Assembly (NCBI RefSeq): GCF_011305995.1
Contig: NZ_CP049910.1
Location: 4,650,001-4,714,000 of the forward strand
Direction of reading: 5' to 3'
From: Diaphorobacter sp. HDW4A
GTDB lineage: Bacteria; Pseudomonadota; Gammaproteobacteria; Burkholderiales; Burkholderiaceae_C
DNA: 64,000 nt
In this document: positions 17,140-28,644 of the stretch, in pieces
How positions within the stretch are numbered: position 1 is the first letter of the stretch
Layout: each line of letters opens with the position of its first letter
Position numbers and translations under genes: made by a program
The notes under the pieces: generated by a model
Seen by the model: only the letters and a program-made list of their open reading frames with translations
Database searches by the model: none
What the model was told of the DNA's origin: nothing

Positions 17140-17202
17140 GCCCGCGTTATTATGGTACGAAGCCCTACCAGCCCCGTACCCTTTGCGCAACAACCAGAAC
17201 GC

Positions 17203-17514
17203 TTATTGCAGCTTGATTTCCACGTCGACGCCGGCTGGCAGGTCGAGCTTCATCAGAGCGTCAACCGTCTTGTCGGTGGGGTCAACGATGTCCATCAGAC
17301 GCTGGTGCGTACGGATTTCCAGCTGGTCGCGGCTCGTCTTGTTGACGTGGGGCGAACGCAGGATGTCGAAACGCTTCATGCGTGTCGGCAGCGGCACTGG
17401 GCCCTTGACGATCGCACCGGTGCGCTTGGCGGTATCAACGATTTCGGCTGCAGACTGGTCGATCAGCTTGTAGTCGAATGCCTTCAGGCGGATACGGATT
17501 TTTTGCTTTGACAT
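17203..17514 (-). CDS. rpsJ: 30S ribosomal protein S10
   Basis: S10 (103 residues) is a 30S head protein that also works as NusE in antitermination. The sequence [20 protein letters not shown] and the loop [20 protein letters not shown] are canonical. It lies 25 nt downstream of tuf, so it is probably cotranscribed with the str genes. It is separated from rplC by an unusually large gap. Confidence 0.99.
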   Translation of the reverse strand: MSKQKIRIRLKAFDYKLIDQSAAEIVDTAKRTGAIVKGPVPLPTRMKRFDILRSPHVNKTSRDQLEIRTHQRLMDIVDPTDKTVDALMKLDLPAGVDVEIKLQ

Positions 17515-17539
17515 TTTGTAATTCCTAGTTTTCTAAGAA

Positions 17540-18730
<1,191 letters not shown>

Positions 18731-18857
18731 TTGTTTCTCCAAAAAGAGCAATGTGCGTGTTCAGGTTTAACGTCTGCACCCGATTGCTTGATCGCCCCGC
18801 ACGCAGCAACAGGACGGCACCGGATCGCAGATTGCAAAAAATTTTGCGAATTCTGCT

Positions 18858-18888
18858 CTGGGTGTCCGGTCATCGACCGGACACCCAG
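18858..18888 (-). terminator. Strong hairpin between fusA and tuf
   Basis: A perfect 14-bp stem (18858-18871 and 18875-18888, loop of 3 nt) starts 11 nt after the fusA stop. The T-run follows only about 17 nt later and itself lies in a small GCAAAA/TTTTGC dyad. It may act as a partial terminator or RNA-processing site that sets the fusA to tuf ratio (inference). Confidence 0.6.
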
Positions 18889-18899
18889 ATTGCGCTCAA

Positions 18900-21008
18900 T
18901 TACTTGGCGCGGGCTGCAACGATGGCTTCAGCCACGTTGCGTGGAGCTTCAGCGTAGTGCTTGAATTCCATCGTGTAAGTAGCGCGGCCTTGCGTTTGCG
19001 AACGCAGCGACGTTGCGTAGCCGAACATTTCCGACAGCGGCACTTCTGCCTTGATGGCCTTGCCGCCACCAACCATGTCTTCCATGCCCTGCACCATACC
19101 GCGGCGTGACGACAAGTCACCCATCACGGTACCGGCGTAGTCTTCAGGCGTTTCCACTTCCACGGCCATCATTGGCTCGAGGATGACCGGAGAAGCCTTG
19201 CGAGCGCCTTCCTTGAAACCGAAGATGGCAGCCATCTTGAACGCCATTTCGTTCGAGTCCACATCGTGGTACGAACCAAAAGTCAGGCGAACCTTGACGT
19301 CAACCACTGGGTAGCCAGCCAGCACGCCGGAAGTCAGCGCTTCGATCACGCCCTTCTCCACCGCAGGGATGTATTCGCGTGGAACCACACCGCCCTTGAT
19401 TTCGTCGACGAACTCGAAGCCCTTGCCAGCTTCTTGCGGCTCAAGCGTCAGAACCACGTGACCGTATTGACCCTTACCGCCGGACTGACGAACGAACTTG
19501 CCGTCCACGTCGGTAACTGTCTTGCGGATTGTTTCGCGGTAAGCCACCTGTGGCTTGCCCACGTTGGCTTCCACGTTGAATTCGCGCTTCATGCGGTCAA
19601 CGATGATTTCCAGGTGCAGCTCGCCCATACCGGCGATGATGGTCTGACCGGATTCTTCATCGGTACGCACGCGGAACGATGGATCTTCTGCAGCCAGACG
19701 CGACAGAGCAATACCCATCTTTTCCTGGTCGGCCTTGGTCTTTGGCTCCACGGCCTGTGCAATCACAGGCTCAGGGAACACCATACGCTCAAGAACGATA
19801 GGCTGATCAACGTCGCTCAGCGTTTCGCCGGTCGTCACATCCTTCAGACCCACGCAAGCAGCGATGTCGCCAGCACGAATTTCGTCGACTTCGATACGCT
19901 CGTTGGCCATCATCTGAACGATACGGCCGATACGCTCCTTCTTGCCCTTCACCGCGTTGTACACGGTGTCGCCCTTGGTCAGAACGCCCGAATACACACG
20001 CACGAAAGTCAGCTGACCAACGAACGGGTCGGTCATCAGCTTGAACGCCAGAGCCGAGAACTTCTCACCGTCATCCGCCTTGCGCGACAGCTTCTTTTCT
20101 TCGTCGTCAGGATCGGTACCCGTCACATCGTCGATGTCCACCGGCGATGGCAGATAGTCGATCACGGCATCCAACATACGTTGCACGCCCTTGTTCTTGA
20201 ACGCGGTACCGCACAGCATCGGCTGAATTTCGACGTTGATGGTACGAGTGCGCAAGCCGAGCTTGATTTCTTCTTCGGAGAGGTCACCCTCTTCCAAGTA
20301 CTTGTTCATCAGCTCTTCGCTGGCTTCAGCCGCAGCTTCCACCATGTTCTCACGCCACTTCTGGGCATCAGCCTGCAGTTCTGCCGGGATGTCAGCGTAG
20401 TCGAACTTCATGCCTTGCGACGCTTCGTCCCAGATGATGGCCTTCATCTTGAGCAGGTCGACAACGCCCTTGAAGTTTTCTTCAGCGCCGATCGGGATCA
20501 CCACTGGCACAGGGTTGGCCTTCAGGCGCAGCTTCATCTGGTCGTAGACCTTGAAGAAGTTGGCACCGGTACGGTCCATCTTGTTCACGAAGGCCAGGCG
20601 AGGCACCTTGTACTTGTTGGCTTGACGCCACACGGTTTCGGACTGTGGCTGCACACCGCCCACAGCGCAGTACACCATGCAAGCGCCGTCCAGCACGCGC
20701 ATCGAGCGCTCGACTTCAATCGTGAAGTCAACGTGGCCGGGGGTGTCGATGATGTTGAAGCGGTGCTCCGGGTACGACAGATCCATACCCTTCCAGAAGC
20801 AGGTCACTGCAGCGGAAGTGATCGTGATACCGCGCTCTTGCTCTTGCTCCATCCAGTCGGTGGTGGCAGCGCCGTCGTGCACTTCACCCAGCTTGTGGGT
20901 CACGCCTGTATAGAACAGGATACGTTCGGTCGTCGTTGTCTTGCCTGCGTCGATGTGCGCAGAGATACCGATATTGCGGTAACGCTCGATGGGGGTTTTG
21001 CGAGCCAT
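18900..21008 (-). CDS. fusA: Elongation factor G
   Basis: EF-G (702 residues) drives translocation and, with RRF, ribosome recycling. It begins [20 protein letters not shown] and has the P-loop [12 protein letters not shown], the switch I end [15 protein letters not shown] and [10 protein letters not shown]. Domains II to V are complete, ending near the canonical [18 protein letters not shown]. It is the str-operon copy. The left-edge paralogue is the other EF-G of this genome segment. Confidence 0.99.
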   Translation of the reverse strand: MARKTPIERYRNIGISAHIDAGKTTTTERILFYTGVTHKLGEVHDGAATTDWMEQEQERGITITSAAVTCFWKGMDLSYPEHRFNIIDTPGHVDFTIEVERSMRVLDGACMVYCAVGGVQPQSETVWRQANKYKVPRLAFVNKMDRTGANFFKVYDQMKLRLKANPVPVVIPIGAEENFKGVVDLLKMKAIIWDEASQGMKFDYADIPAELQADAQKWRENMVEAAAEASEELMNKYLEEGDLSEEEIKLGLRTRTINVEIQPMLCGTAFKNKGVQRMLDAVIDYLPSPVDIDDVTGTDPDDEEKKLSRKADDGEKFSALAFKLMTDPFVGQLTFVRVYSGVLTKGDTVYNAVKGKKERIGRIVQMMANERIEVDEIRAGDIAACVGLKDVTTGETLSDVDQPIVLERMVFPEPVIAQAVEPKTKADQEKMGIALSRLAAEDPSFRVRTDEESGQTIIAGMGELHLEIIVDRMKREFNVEANVGKPQVAYRETIRKTVTDVDGKFVRQSGGKGQYGHVVLTLEPQEAGKGFEFVDEIKGGVVPREYIPAVEKGVIEALTSGVLAGYPVVDVKVRLTFGSYHDVDSNEMAFKMAAIFGFKEGARKASPVILEPMMAVEVETPEDYAGTVMGDLSSRRGMVQGMEDMVGGGKAIKAEVPLSEMFGYATSLRSQTQGRATYTMEFKHYAEAPRNVAEAIVAARAK

Positions 21009-21048
21009 GATGAATCCTTGGGTTAGATCGCTTTTTTCGTTGAGCCAG

Positions 21049-21066
21049 CGCTCGCATATGCGAGCG
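21049..21066. repeat. Perfect 18-bp palindrome in the fusA leader
   Basis: CGCTCGCATATGCGAGCG is a perfect palindrome about 40 nt upstream of the fusA start. It could be a protein-binding dyad or a loopless RNA hairpin. Confidence 0.55.
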
Positions 21067-21098
21067 GTGATTCAGTCTTCAAGGGGCCTTAATCAACA

Positions 21099-21134
21099 CA
21101 AGGCCGCAGCGCGCGAAGCACGCACGGCGGCCTT
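21099..21134 (-). terminator. Hairpin between rpsG and fusA
   Basis: Inverted repeat AAGGCCGC (21099-21106) and GCGGCCTT (21127-21134) with further GC-rich pairing inside. It has no strong T-run, so it may attenuate or protect the mRNA rather than terminate. Confidence 0.45.
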
Positions 21135-21178
21135 TATTGCATCGGGAAATGAACCCCTGATGACTTCCGATCAATAAA

Positions 21179-21652
21179 TTAGAAGCGGAAGTGGCTGAAA
21201 GCCTTGTTGGCTTCGGCCATGCGGTGCACTTCGTCACGACGCTTCATCGCGCCGCCACGACCTTCAGTCGCCTCGACCAGCTCATTGGCCAGACGCTGAG
21301 CCATGGACTTCTCACCGCGCTTGCGAGCGGCTTCCTTGATCCAGCGCATCGACAGCGCCAGACGACGCACAGGACGCACTTCCACTGGGACCTGGTAGTT
21401 CGCACCGCCAACGCGACGCGACTTCACTTCGACCATAGGCTTCACATTGTTGATGGCCGTGACGAACACTTCCAGTGGATCCTTCTCAGGAGCCTTCTTG
21501 GAGATCAGGTCGAGAGCACCGTAAATGATGCGCTCGGCAACCGCCTTCTTGCCGCCTTCCATGATCACGTTCATGAATTTGGACAGCTCTACATTGCCGA
21601 ACTTTGGATCCGGCAGAATTTCACGTTTGGGGACTTCGCGACGACGTGGCAT
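21179..21652 (-). CDS. rpsG: 30S ribosomal protein S7
   Basis: S7 (157 residues) starts assembly of the 30S head and in E. coli represses the str operon. It begins [36 protein letters not shown] and the C-terminal [15 protein letters not shown] are canonical. A 169-bp gap separates it from rpsL and 170 bp from fusA, wider than the usual str operon spacing. Confidence 0.99.
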   Translation of the reverse strand: MPRRREVPKREILPDPKFGNVELSKFMNVIMEGGKKAVAERIIYGALDLISKKAPEKDPLEVFVTAINNVKPMVEVKSRRVGGANYQVPVEVRPVRRLALSMRWIKEAARKRGEKSMAQRLANELVEATEGRGGAMKRRDEVHRMAEANKAFSHFRF

Positions 21653-21821
21653 TTTTTCACCTCTATCTTTGCTTCAGTTGGCACCGTTTCCGGCACCGCG
21701 AGAGCCAAAACTGGACTCCCACTTACTCGACCCACACAAAACACTTGCGCTTCGGGTCACTACGCTCTATCTCGCGCCACGCGGGATACAGCACCTTCTA
21801 ATTTGTTCAGAAAACCAGGGC

Positions 21822-22199
21822 TTACTTGGCCTTAGGCTTCTTGGCACCGTACTTCGAACGGGATTGCTTACGGTCCTTGACGCCTTGCAGGTCAAGCGAG
21901 CCGCGCACGATGTGGTAACGCACACCTGGCAAATCCTTCACACGGCCGCCGCGCACCAGCACGACGCTGTGCTCTTGCAGGTTGTGGCCTTCACCGCCAA
22001 TGTACGAGATGACCTCGAAACCATTGGTCAGGCGAACCTTGGCAACCTTACGCAGAGCGGAGTTAGGCTTCTTAGGCGTCGTGGTGTACACACGGGTGCA
22101 CACGCCACGGCGCTGTGGGCAGTTTTCCATAGCAGGGCTCTTGGATTTAACAACTTCGACCGTGCGGCCCTGACGCACGAGTTGGTTAATGGTTGGCAT
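21822..22199 (-). CDS. rpsL: 30S ribosomal protein S12
   Basis: S12 (125 residues) sits at the decoding centre. The streptomycin-related positions look wild type: Lys43 in [13 protein letters not shown] and the conserved loop [16 protein letters not shown]. It is the first gene of the str operon and lies about 120 nt downstream of the proposed promoter. Confidence 0.99.
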   Translation of the reverse strand: MPTINQLVRQGRTVEVVKSKSPAMENCPQRRGVCTRVYTTTPKKPNSALRKVAKVRLTNGFEVISYIGGEGHNLQEHSVVLVRGGRVKDLPGVRYHIVRGSLDLQGVKDRKQSRSKYGAKKPKAK

Positions 22200-22320
22200 T
22201 AAAAATGTCCCTAAACGTGAATTTGCTTCGTGAAAGCAAAAGGTTTATCCGCCCAGTTCCCCTCGTCAAAGGACTGAAAGCGAAAACGTGAATCCCTTCG
22301 GAATTTCCGAAAAGCCTTCT

Positions 22321-22349
22321 AATGTATCAGCTTGCGGGTTTTCGAGCAA
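22321..22349 (-). promoter_or_regulatory. Probable str operon promoter
   Basis: On the minus strand TTGCTC (22349-22344) precedes TACATT (22326-22321) with a 17-bp spacer. The leader to rpsL would be about 115 nt and contains a perfect 7-bp dyad, TTCGGAA-T-TTCCGAA, at 22297-22311. Confidence 0.55.
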
Positions 22350-22395
22350 TCGCTGTTGCAATTCAACCGATTCCCCGCCCTGTTGAAGCCCCTCA

Positions 22396-22433
22396 AAAGC
22401 ACCCATGCCCACCGGTTTCGCGGTGGGCATGGG
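22396..22433 (-). terminator. Terminator downstream of the carboxypeptidase gene
   Basis: A perfect 12-bp stem (22402-22413 and 22422-22433) with an 8-nt loop is followed on the minus strand by a short TTTT. A second perfect hairpin, GCACAGA/TCTGTGC at 22437-22455, stands just upstream in transcription. Confidence 0.75.
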
Positions 22434-22495
22434 CCTGCACAGATTTTGTCTGTGCGATTTCGTGCTCTCCAATCAGAAGCAAGCGATCATCTGAA

Positions 22496-23659
22496 TCATT
22501 TGATCCACAAACGGATCGCATCCCAGGCACGGCCGAAAATGCCGGCCTGTGGCACATCTTCCAGCGCCTCCAGAGGCACGGCGCCGACCTGCTGGTCACC
22601 CAGCATGACCTTGAGAGTGCCGATCTTCTGCCCCTTGGTGAACGGGGCAATCAGAGGATCCTGACGTTCGATCTGCGTGGTGACCTTGCCAGCGCTGCCC
22701 GACGGCACGGTGATCACGATAGCTTCGGGACGGCCGATCTTGATCTTGTTGAGCGTGCCTTTCCAGACATCCGGCGTGGCGGCAGGCGCACCCGCATCGA
22801 ACAGCTTGACCGAGTCGAACGCGGTGTAGCCCCAGTTCAGCAGCTTTTGCGATTCGTTGGCACGCGCCGATTCGCTGTTGGTGCCGAGCACGATGGAGAG
22901 CAGGCGACGTTGGCCGACATTCGGAAAGTCGCGCTTGGATGTGGCCACGAGGCAATAACCGGCGGCGGCGGTGTGACCGGTCTTCAGACCGTCCACGGTC
23001 GGGTCGCGAAACAGCAGCGAATTGCGGTTGTAGCTGTTGGACTCGGGGGTGCCGGGGTAGCGGTAGTTCTTGGTCGAGTAATAGTGCATGTACTCCGGGA
23101 AGTCCTTCATCAGCCGCTGAGCGAGCGTCGCCAGATCGCGCGCGGTGGTGAGGTGACCGGCAGCGGTCAGGCCTTCGGGGTTCATGTACTTGGTGTTGGT
23201 CATGCCGAGCGCCTTGGCCTGCTCGTTCATGAGGCGCACGAAGTTCTCCTCGCTCCCGCCCACGCCCTCGGCAAGCGCCATCGAGGCGTCATTGCCCGAC
23301 TGAATGATCATGCCGCTGACCAGGTCGTTGACCTTCACCTGCATCTTGGGGTCGATGAACATGCGCGAGCCAGGCATCTTCCAGGCCTTGACGCTCACCG
23401 GCAAGGTCTGCTCGAGGCTGACCTTCTTGGCGCGCAGCGCGTCGAATACCACATAGGCCGTCATCAGCTTGGTGAGCGATGCGGGCTCGATCTGCGCATC
23501 GACGTCCTTGGCCGCGAGCACCTGGCCTGCGGTCACGTCCACCAGCAGATAGTTGCGCGCGGCAATTTCCGGAGGTTGAGGGACCTGGGCCAACACCAGC
23601 GTGGGGGCCAGCAGGGCGGCGCATGCGAGGTTTCGCATCGTGGACAGAACAGACTTCAT
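22496..23659 (-). CDS. dacA: D-alanyl-D-alanine carboxypeptidase (PBP5/6 type)
   Basis: This periplasmic penicillin-binding protein trims the terminal D-Ala from peptidoglycan peptides. It has 387 residues. A Sec signal peptide (1-24, LVLAQ) precedes the three active-site motifs SLTK (61-64), SGN (IQSGNDAS) and KTG (GLKTGHTAAAGYC). A C-terminal beta domain ends with an amphipathic helix (AWDAIRLWIK) typical of PBP5-like membrane anchoring. The ATG at 23659 begins the signal peptide. Assignment to dacA rather than dacC is not certain. Confidence 0.92.
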   Translation of the reverse strand: MKSVLSTMRNLACAALLAPTLVLAQVPQPPEIAARNYLLVDVTAGQVLAAKDVDAQIEPASLTKLMTAYVVFDALRAKKVSLEQTLPVSVKAWKMPGSRMFIDPKMQVKVNDLVSGMIIQSGNDASMALAEGVGGSEENFVRLMNEQAKALGMTNTKYMNPEGLTAAGHLTTARDLATLAQRLMKDFPEYMHYYSTKNYRYPGTPESNSYNRNSLLFRDPTVDGLKTGHTAAAGYCLVATSKRDFPNVGQRRLLSIVLGTNSESARANESQKLLNWGYTAFDSVKLFDAGAPAATPDVWKGTLNKIKIGRPEAIVITVPSGSAGKVTTQIERQDPLIAPFTKGQKIGTLKVMLGDQQVGAVPLEALEDVPQAGIFGRAWDAIRLWIK

Positions 23660-23733
23660 GGGATCAGGCAATCGGAAACAAAACAAAAACGAAATGGAGT
23701 GAGTCGGGTCCGCGATGACGCAGGCTGCCGTAC

Positions 23734-24381
23734 TCACAGCGCAGAAGCGGAACGCAGATGCCTCAGCACCAGCCCCTTGAGCAGCGGTAATTGTCCGTGA
23801 AAGAAATGACCACCCCCTGGGACGACGGTAACCGGGAGTATCTGAGACCGCGCCCAGTCCATGACCGAGGACAGCGGCACCGTATCATCCGCCTCGCCAT
23901 GAACGATCAGTGTGCGCTCGTGAAGTTCCTGCGGAATGGACGCAACCTTGAATCGGCTTGCGGCAGTGCCGACCAACACGATCTGTTCGATCTGGCGCGA
24001 GGCGGCCAGCTTTTCGACCGCATGGCTGGTGACGAAAGAGCCGAAAGAGAAGCCGGACAGCGCAATTGGCCCCTCGGGCGCGACCTGCTCGATCACGGCC
24101 AGCAGATCGTCAAGCTCGCCCGTGCCGTTGTCATGCACACCTTCGGTCGCACCGACGCCGCGAAAGTTGAAGCGCACCGTTGTCCAGCCGCTTTGCACGA
24201 AGGCACGCGCCAGGGTCTGCACAACCTTGTTGTCCATGGTGCCGCCGAACAGTGGATGCGGATGGGCAACGATAGCGATACCGCGCGGCGCGGCGCCAGC
24301 AGCCACGACGGCCTGGTCGCGCAGGGCTTCGATGGAGCCCACGGGGCCGGTCAATGTCAGGCGTTCGGTTTGAGCGTTCAC
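23734..24381 (-). CDS. Alpha/beta hydrolase
   Basis: This cytoplasmic hydrolase of 215 residues has the oxyanion region AHPHPLFGGTMDNKV, the nucleophile elbow GFSFGS, a C-terminal acid in HGEADDTVPL and a His in GGGHFFHG. It resembles the small family often annotated as YhhW- or CocE/dienelactone-like hydrolases; the substrate is unknown. It lies 78 nt downstream of the 2Fe-2S protein gene and 74 nt upstream of dacA. Confidence 0.88.
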   Translation of the reverse strand: MNAQTERLTLTGPVGSIEALRDQAVVAAGAAPRGIAIVAHPHPLFGGTMDNKVVQTLARAFVQSGWTTVRFNFRGVGATEGVHDNGTGELDDLLAVIEQVAPEGPIALSGFSFGSFVTSHAVEKLAASRQIEQIVLVGTAASRFKVASIPQELHERTLIVHGEADDTVPLSSVMDWARSQILPVTVVPGGGHFFHGQLPLLKGLVLRHLRSASAL

Positions 24382-24459
24382 GTCAAGCTACCATTGAGAT
24401 GAGACATGCCAAGCGATCGGCATGAAAAAGAAAACAGGATCGCGCGAAGAGCAGCGCGA

Positions 24460-24819
24460 TCAGCGGCCCACATCGGGCGGGGTCAGCAGACGCTCGACCA
24501 CCTTGCCGTTCTTGAGATGCGATTCGACAATCTCGTCGATGTCGCTCTCGTCAACGTAGGTGTACCAGGTCTCTTCTGGGTAGACGACCGCGATCGGTCC
24601 ACCGGCGCAGCGGTCCAGGCAGCCCGCCTTGTTTACCCGCACCTTGCCGGGGCCCGCAAGTCCCGCGGCCTTAACGGCGGACTTGCAACGATCAAAGGCA
24701 TCCTGCGCACCGTGGTGCGCACAGCTCTCTTCGCCGTTCTGACGGTCGTTGAGGCAAAAGAAAATGTGGCGCTGGTAGTAGCCAGTCTTCGCGTCCGGTG
24801 TCTGGGTGCTATCGGTCAT
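24460..24819 (-). CDS. Thioredoxin-like [2Fe-2S] ferredoxin
   Basis: This protein of 119 residues has four Cys in the spacing of thioredoxin-fold [2Fe-2S] ferredoxins: one in HIFFC, one in GEESC, and two in GCLDRC followed by AGGPIAVVYPE. Family members are related to the NuoE subunit and usually act as small electron carriers. The partner is unknown. The gene is 9 nt downstream of the VanZ-like gene, so the two are probably cotranscribed. Confidence 0.9.
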   Translation of the reverse strand: MTDSTQTPDAKTGYYQRHIFFCLNDRQNGEESCAHHGAQDAFDRCKSAVKAAGLAGPGKVRVNKAGCLDRCAGGPIAVVYPEETWYTYVDESDIDEIVESHLKNGKVVERLLTPPDVGR

Positions 24820-24828
24820 GCGGGAATT

Positions 24829-25926
24829 CTAGGCCTCATCACTGCGCCGCGAAACTCTCATCACCACATACACCAGTGCAGCATAAGGCCAGATCCAGCC
24901 CAGCCATTGCGCCACGCCGTAAAAACGGATGAAGCGCCCCTGCTCCCAGGCCTGCAGCATCTGCGCGAAATAGGCGCTTGCAGGCGCCTGATTGAGCAGG
25001 TTCAGATGCAGCATCAGCGCCAGCAGCAACAGTGCGGCGCAGACCCGGCGCGGCACGATGACGAGCAGCATTGCCACAGCAATCCCGAGGCCCATGCCGA
25101 TGCGCGTGGGCACACTCTGCCATTCCCAAGCATGGCTCGGACCATAGCTGAGCAGGAAGGTGAGCGCGGTGACGCCGACACCCACCACCGCCGTCACCAG
25201 CGTGAAGATCGCGCGCCGCCCCGCTCCACGGATGATGCAGTAGCCCAACAGGCAGGGAATCAGGATGCCGAGCAGCACCGCCAGCAGTTCGCGGCCAGGT
25301 GAGAGCGGCTCAAGCACGTCGTCGGTGACGGGAAGCCATTCGATGAAGGGTGTGTCAGAGAACCATTCTGTGAGCGCCATCTCGAGCCGCTCCCACATCT
25401 GCCCGAGCCCGAACGGTACCGACGCCGGAAACAGCAAAGCGAACGGCCACATCGCGAGCAGCACCAGTGCGCCGCGCGCCTGCGGCACGAACCAGCGCTC
25501 GCGAAAACGGCTCCAACGCGAGATCGCACCCAATTTTTCGAGCAACGCTGCCACCAACGCGCCGAGCAGCGTGCCCGCCGCGTTGAGTACCAGATCCATG
25601 TTGGACGGCACGCGGCGCGGCAGATAGATCTGAGTGAACTCCATGGCGAGCGACAGCAGCGTGCCGGCAAGAAACGCCACCGGCACGGCCGAGCGCGTCC
25701 AGCCAGTACGCAACAGCGCGAGTGCCAGCAGAAAACCCAGCGGAGCGTAGCCCGCGATATTGGTGTTGACGTCGAACCAAGTCCAGTACGGGGGCGGAAT
25801 CCTTGCGAACAGAAAGACCCGCGGGTCCATGCCCTGCGTGCGCCAGCCGTCGAACGGGAACAGACTCGCAAAAACGATCAGCGCCGCATAGATCAGCGCA
25901 AGAGGCCAGGCGGAGGTCTTGTGCAT
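24829..25926 (-). CDS. VanZ-like family membrane protein
   Basis: This is an integral inner membrane protein of 365 residues with about eight to ten hydrophobic helices. The N-terminal half carries the VanZ-like signature (SLFPFDGW, DVNTNIAGYAPLGFLLAL, MEFTQIYLPRRVPSNMDL). The C-terminal half is a further set of helices without a named domain. The function is unknown; VanZ itself gives low teicoplanin resistance, but most relatives are uncharacterised. The start at 25926 was chosen at MHKTSAW, with hemJ ending 25 bp upstream. Confidence 0.85.
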   Translation of the reverse strand: MHKTSAWPLALIYAALIVFASLFPFDGWRTQGMDPRVFLFARIPPPYWTWFDVNTNIAGYAPLGFLLALALLRTGWTRSAVPVAFLAGTLLSLAMEFTQIYLPRRVPSNMDLVLNAAGTLLGALVAALLEKLGAISRWSRFRERWFVPQARGALVLLAMWPFALLFPASVPFGLGQMWERLEMALTEWFSDTPFIEWLPVTDDVLEPLSPGRELLAVLLGILIPCLLGYCIIRGAGRRAIFTLVTAVVGVGVTALTFLLSYGPSHAWEWQSVPTRIGMGLGIAVAMLLVIVPRRVCAALLLLALMLHLNLLNQAPASAYFAQMLQAWEQGRFIRFYGVAQWLGWIWPYAALVYVVMRVSRRSDEA

Positions 25927-25951
25927 GTCCGTGGGTGCCCCGGCAGCGGCG

Positions 25952-26374
25952 TCAGAAGGGTTTGAGCACCACCAGCAACACGGCACCGAGCAGCAGAAAC
26001 ACGGGCACCTCGTTGAACCAGCGGAACCATACATGCGAGCGTGTTGACTGACCGCTCGCAATCTTGCGCAGCAGCACGGCGCAGGCGTGGTGATAGCCGA
26101 TCACCAGCAGCACGATGAACAGCTTGGCATGCATCCAGCCCTGCCCCCGCCCGATGCCGTAACCAAGCCAGAGCCACAACCCGAGACCCAGCGCCGGAAC
26201 GGCAATCATGGTGGTGAAACGCAGCAGCTTGCGCGCCATGAGAAGCAGACGCTCGCGCTCGGCCAGCGAACCCGGTGTGACCATGGCGAGATTTACAAAG
26301 ATACGGGGCAGATAAAACAGGCCCGCAAACCAACTGGCGATAAAGACGATGTGAAAGGCTTTGACCCAGAGCAT
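25952..26374 (-). CDS. hemJ: Protoporphyrinogen IX oxidase HemJ
   Basis: This is a four-helix inner membrane protein of 140 residues. It matches HemJ with MLWVKAFHIVFIASWFAGLF (conserved His near 8-10), LPRIFVN and HAKLFIVLLVIGYHHAC (conserved His and Lys). HemJ oxidises protoporphyrinogen IX to protoporphyrin IX in organisms lacking HemG and HemY. hemB, another haem gene, lies 1.2 kb away on the other strand. The upstream in-frame extension is rejected because the family starts at this Met. Confidence 0.9.
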   Translation of the reverse strand: MLWVKAFHIVFIASWFAGLFYLPRIFVNLAMVTPGSLAERERLLLMARKLLRFTTMIAVPALGLGLWLWLGYGIGRGQGWMHAKLFIVLLVIGYHHACAVLLRKIASGQSTRSHVWFRWFNEVPVFLLLGAVLLVVLKPF

Positions 26375-26588
26375 CGTCCCAGTGTAAGCCAGCGCGCGTT
26401 TGCATTTGCGCACTTTCAGGTGCGAAAAGTCGTTCACCCCACAACGCGGCGCTACCAAGGCAGAGGAATGCGCTCCACGCAACGAACCCGTAACCTCTGC
26501 CGCAGACGAAATAACAACTAGAAACCACCATTACATAGACAACAGCTATGATAGATTACATCGATTCATACCAGCGAGGAGATAGCAC

Positions 26589-27359
26589 ATGAAAAAACGT
26601 TTGATGACAGCACTTGCGCTTGTAAGCGGCTTGGCCCTGACAGGGTGCGACACCATGAACTCAGGCAGTCTCGGTGGCATGGTGGAGGGCGGATCGTCAG
26701 CCATGAAGGCATTGAGCCTGTCTGATGCCGACATCGTCACGCTCTCCAACGAGTCGTGCGAAGCCATGGACGCAAAAAGCAAGATTGCGCCCGCTGGCAG
26801 CAAATACACGCAGCGCCTGAACAAGGTGGTTTCCGCCATGCCCGGCACGATCAATGGCAAGAAAGCAGTCTACAAGGTCTACATGACCGACGACGTGAAC
26901 GCCTGGGCGATGGCCAACGGCTGCATCCGCGTCTACAGCGGACTGATGGACCTGATGAACGATGATGAACTGCGCGGCGTGATCGGCCATGAAATCGGCC
27001 ACGTGGGCCTCGGCCACAGCAAGGCGCGCATGCAGACCGCGTATGCGGCATCAGCAGCGCGCACGATTGCAGCCAGCTCGGGGGGCGCCGTGGCAGCGCT
27101 ATCGCGTTCGCAGGCCGGTGACTTGGCAGAAAAGGTCATCAATGCCCAGTTCTCGCAATCCCAGGAATCGGCAGCCGACGACTACTCGTTCGACCTGCTG
27201 ACCGAAAAGAAGATGAATCGTCAGGGTCTCGTGACCTCCTTCCAGAAACTCGCCAAATTGAGCGGCGGCAGCAGCGGTGCAAGTTCCATCATGAGCTCGC
27301 ATCCGCCATCGGAAGCGCGCGCCAAGCGCATGCAGGATCGTCTGGACGGGAAGAAGTAA
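26589..27359 (+). CDS. M48 family metalloprotease lipoprotein
   Basis: This outer-envelope zinc protease of 256 residues resembles LoiP/YggG. The signal peptide has a lipobox (ALTGC, Cys near 20). The active site HEIGH (in GVIGHEIGHVGLGHSKARM) and the downstream ESAADD with the third zinc ligand are intact. The C-terminal SSHPPSEARAKRM is typical. It probably degrades or processes envelope proteins under stress. An AGGAG ribosome binding site precedes the ATG, and a strong terminator follows. Confidence 0.93.
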   Translation: MKKRLMTALALVSGLALTGCDTMNSGSLGGMVEGGSSAMKALSLSDADIVTLSNESCEAMDAKSKIAPAGSKYTQRLNKVVSAMPGTINGKKAVYKVYMTDDVNAWAMANGCIRVYSGLMDLMNDDELRGVIGHEIGHVGLGHSKARMQTAYAASAARTIAASSGGAVAALSRSQAGDLAEKVINAQFSQSQESAADDYSFDLLTEKKMNRQGLVTSFQKLAKLSGGSSGASSIMSSHPPSEARAKRMQDRLDGKK

Positions 27360-27403
27360 GCATCCCCGATCCTTGGCGCGTCACTCCGTGAATGCGCTGA
27401 TAA

Positions 27404-28585
<1,182 letters not shown>

Positions 28586-28644
28586 GACGTTTCGCGCCTT
28601 CCCGGGCCACAATGGGGGTTGCGCATTTTTTGCCGGAGCCCCCG

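Noticed and set aside
19266..21026. 586-codon open frame opposite fusA
   Set aside because: It is a His/Leu/Val-rich shadow of a highly conserved gene in GC-rich DNA, with no domain or ribosome binding site.
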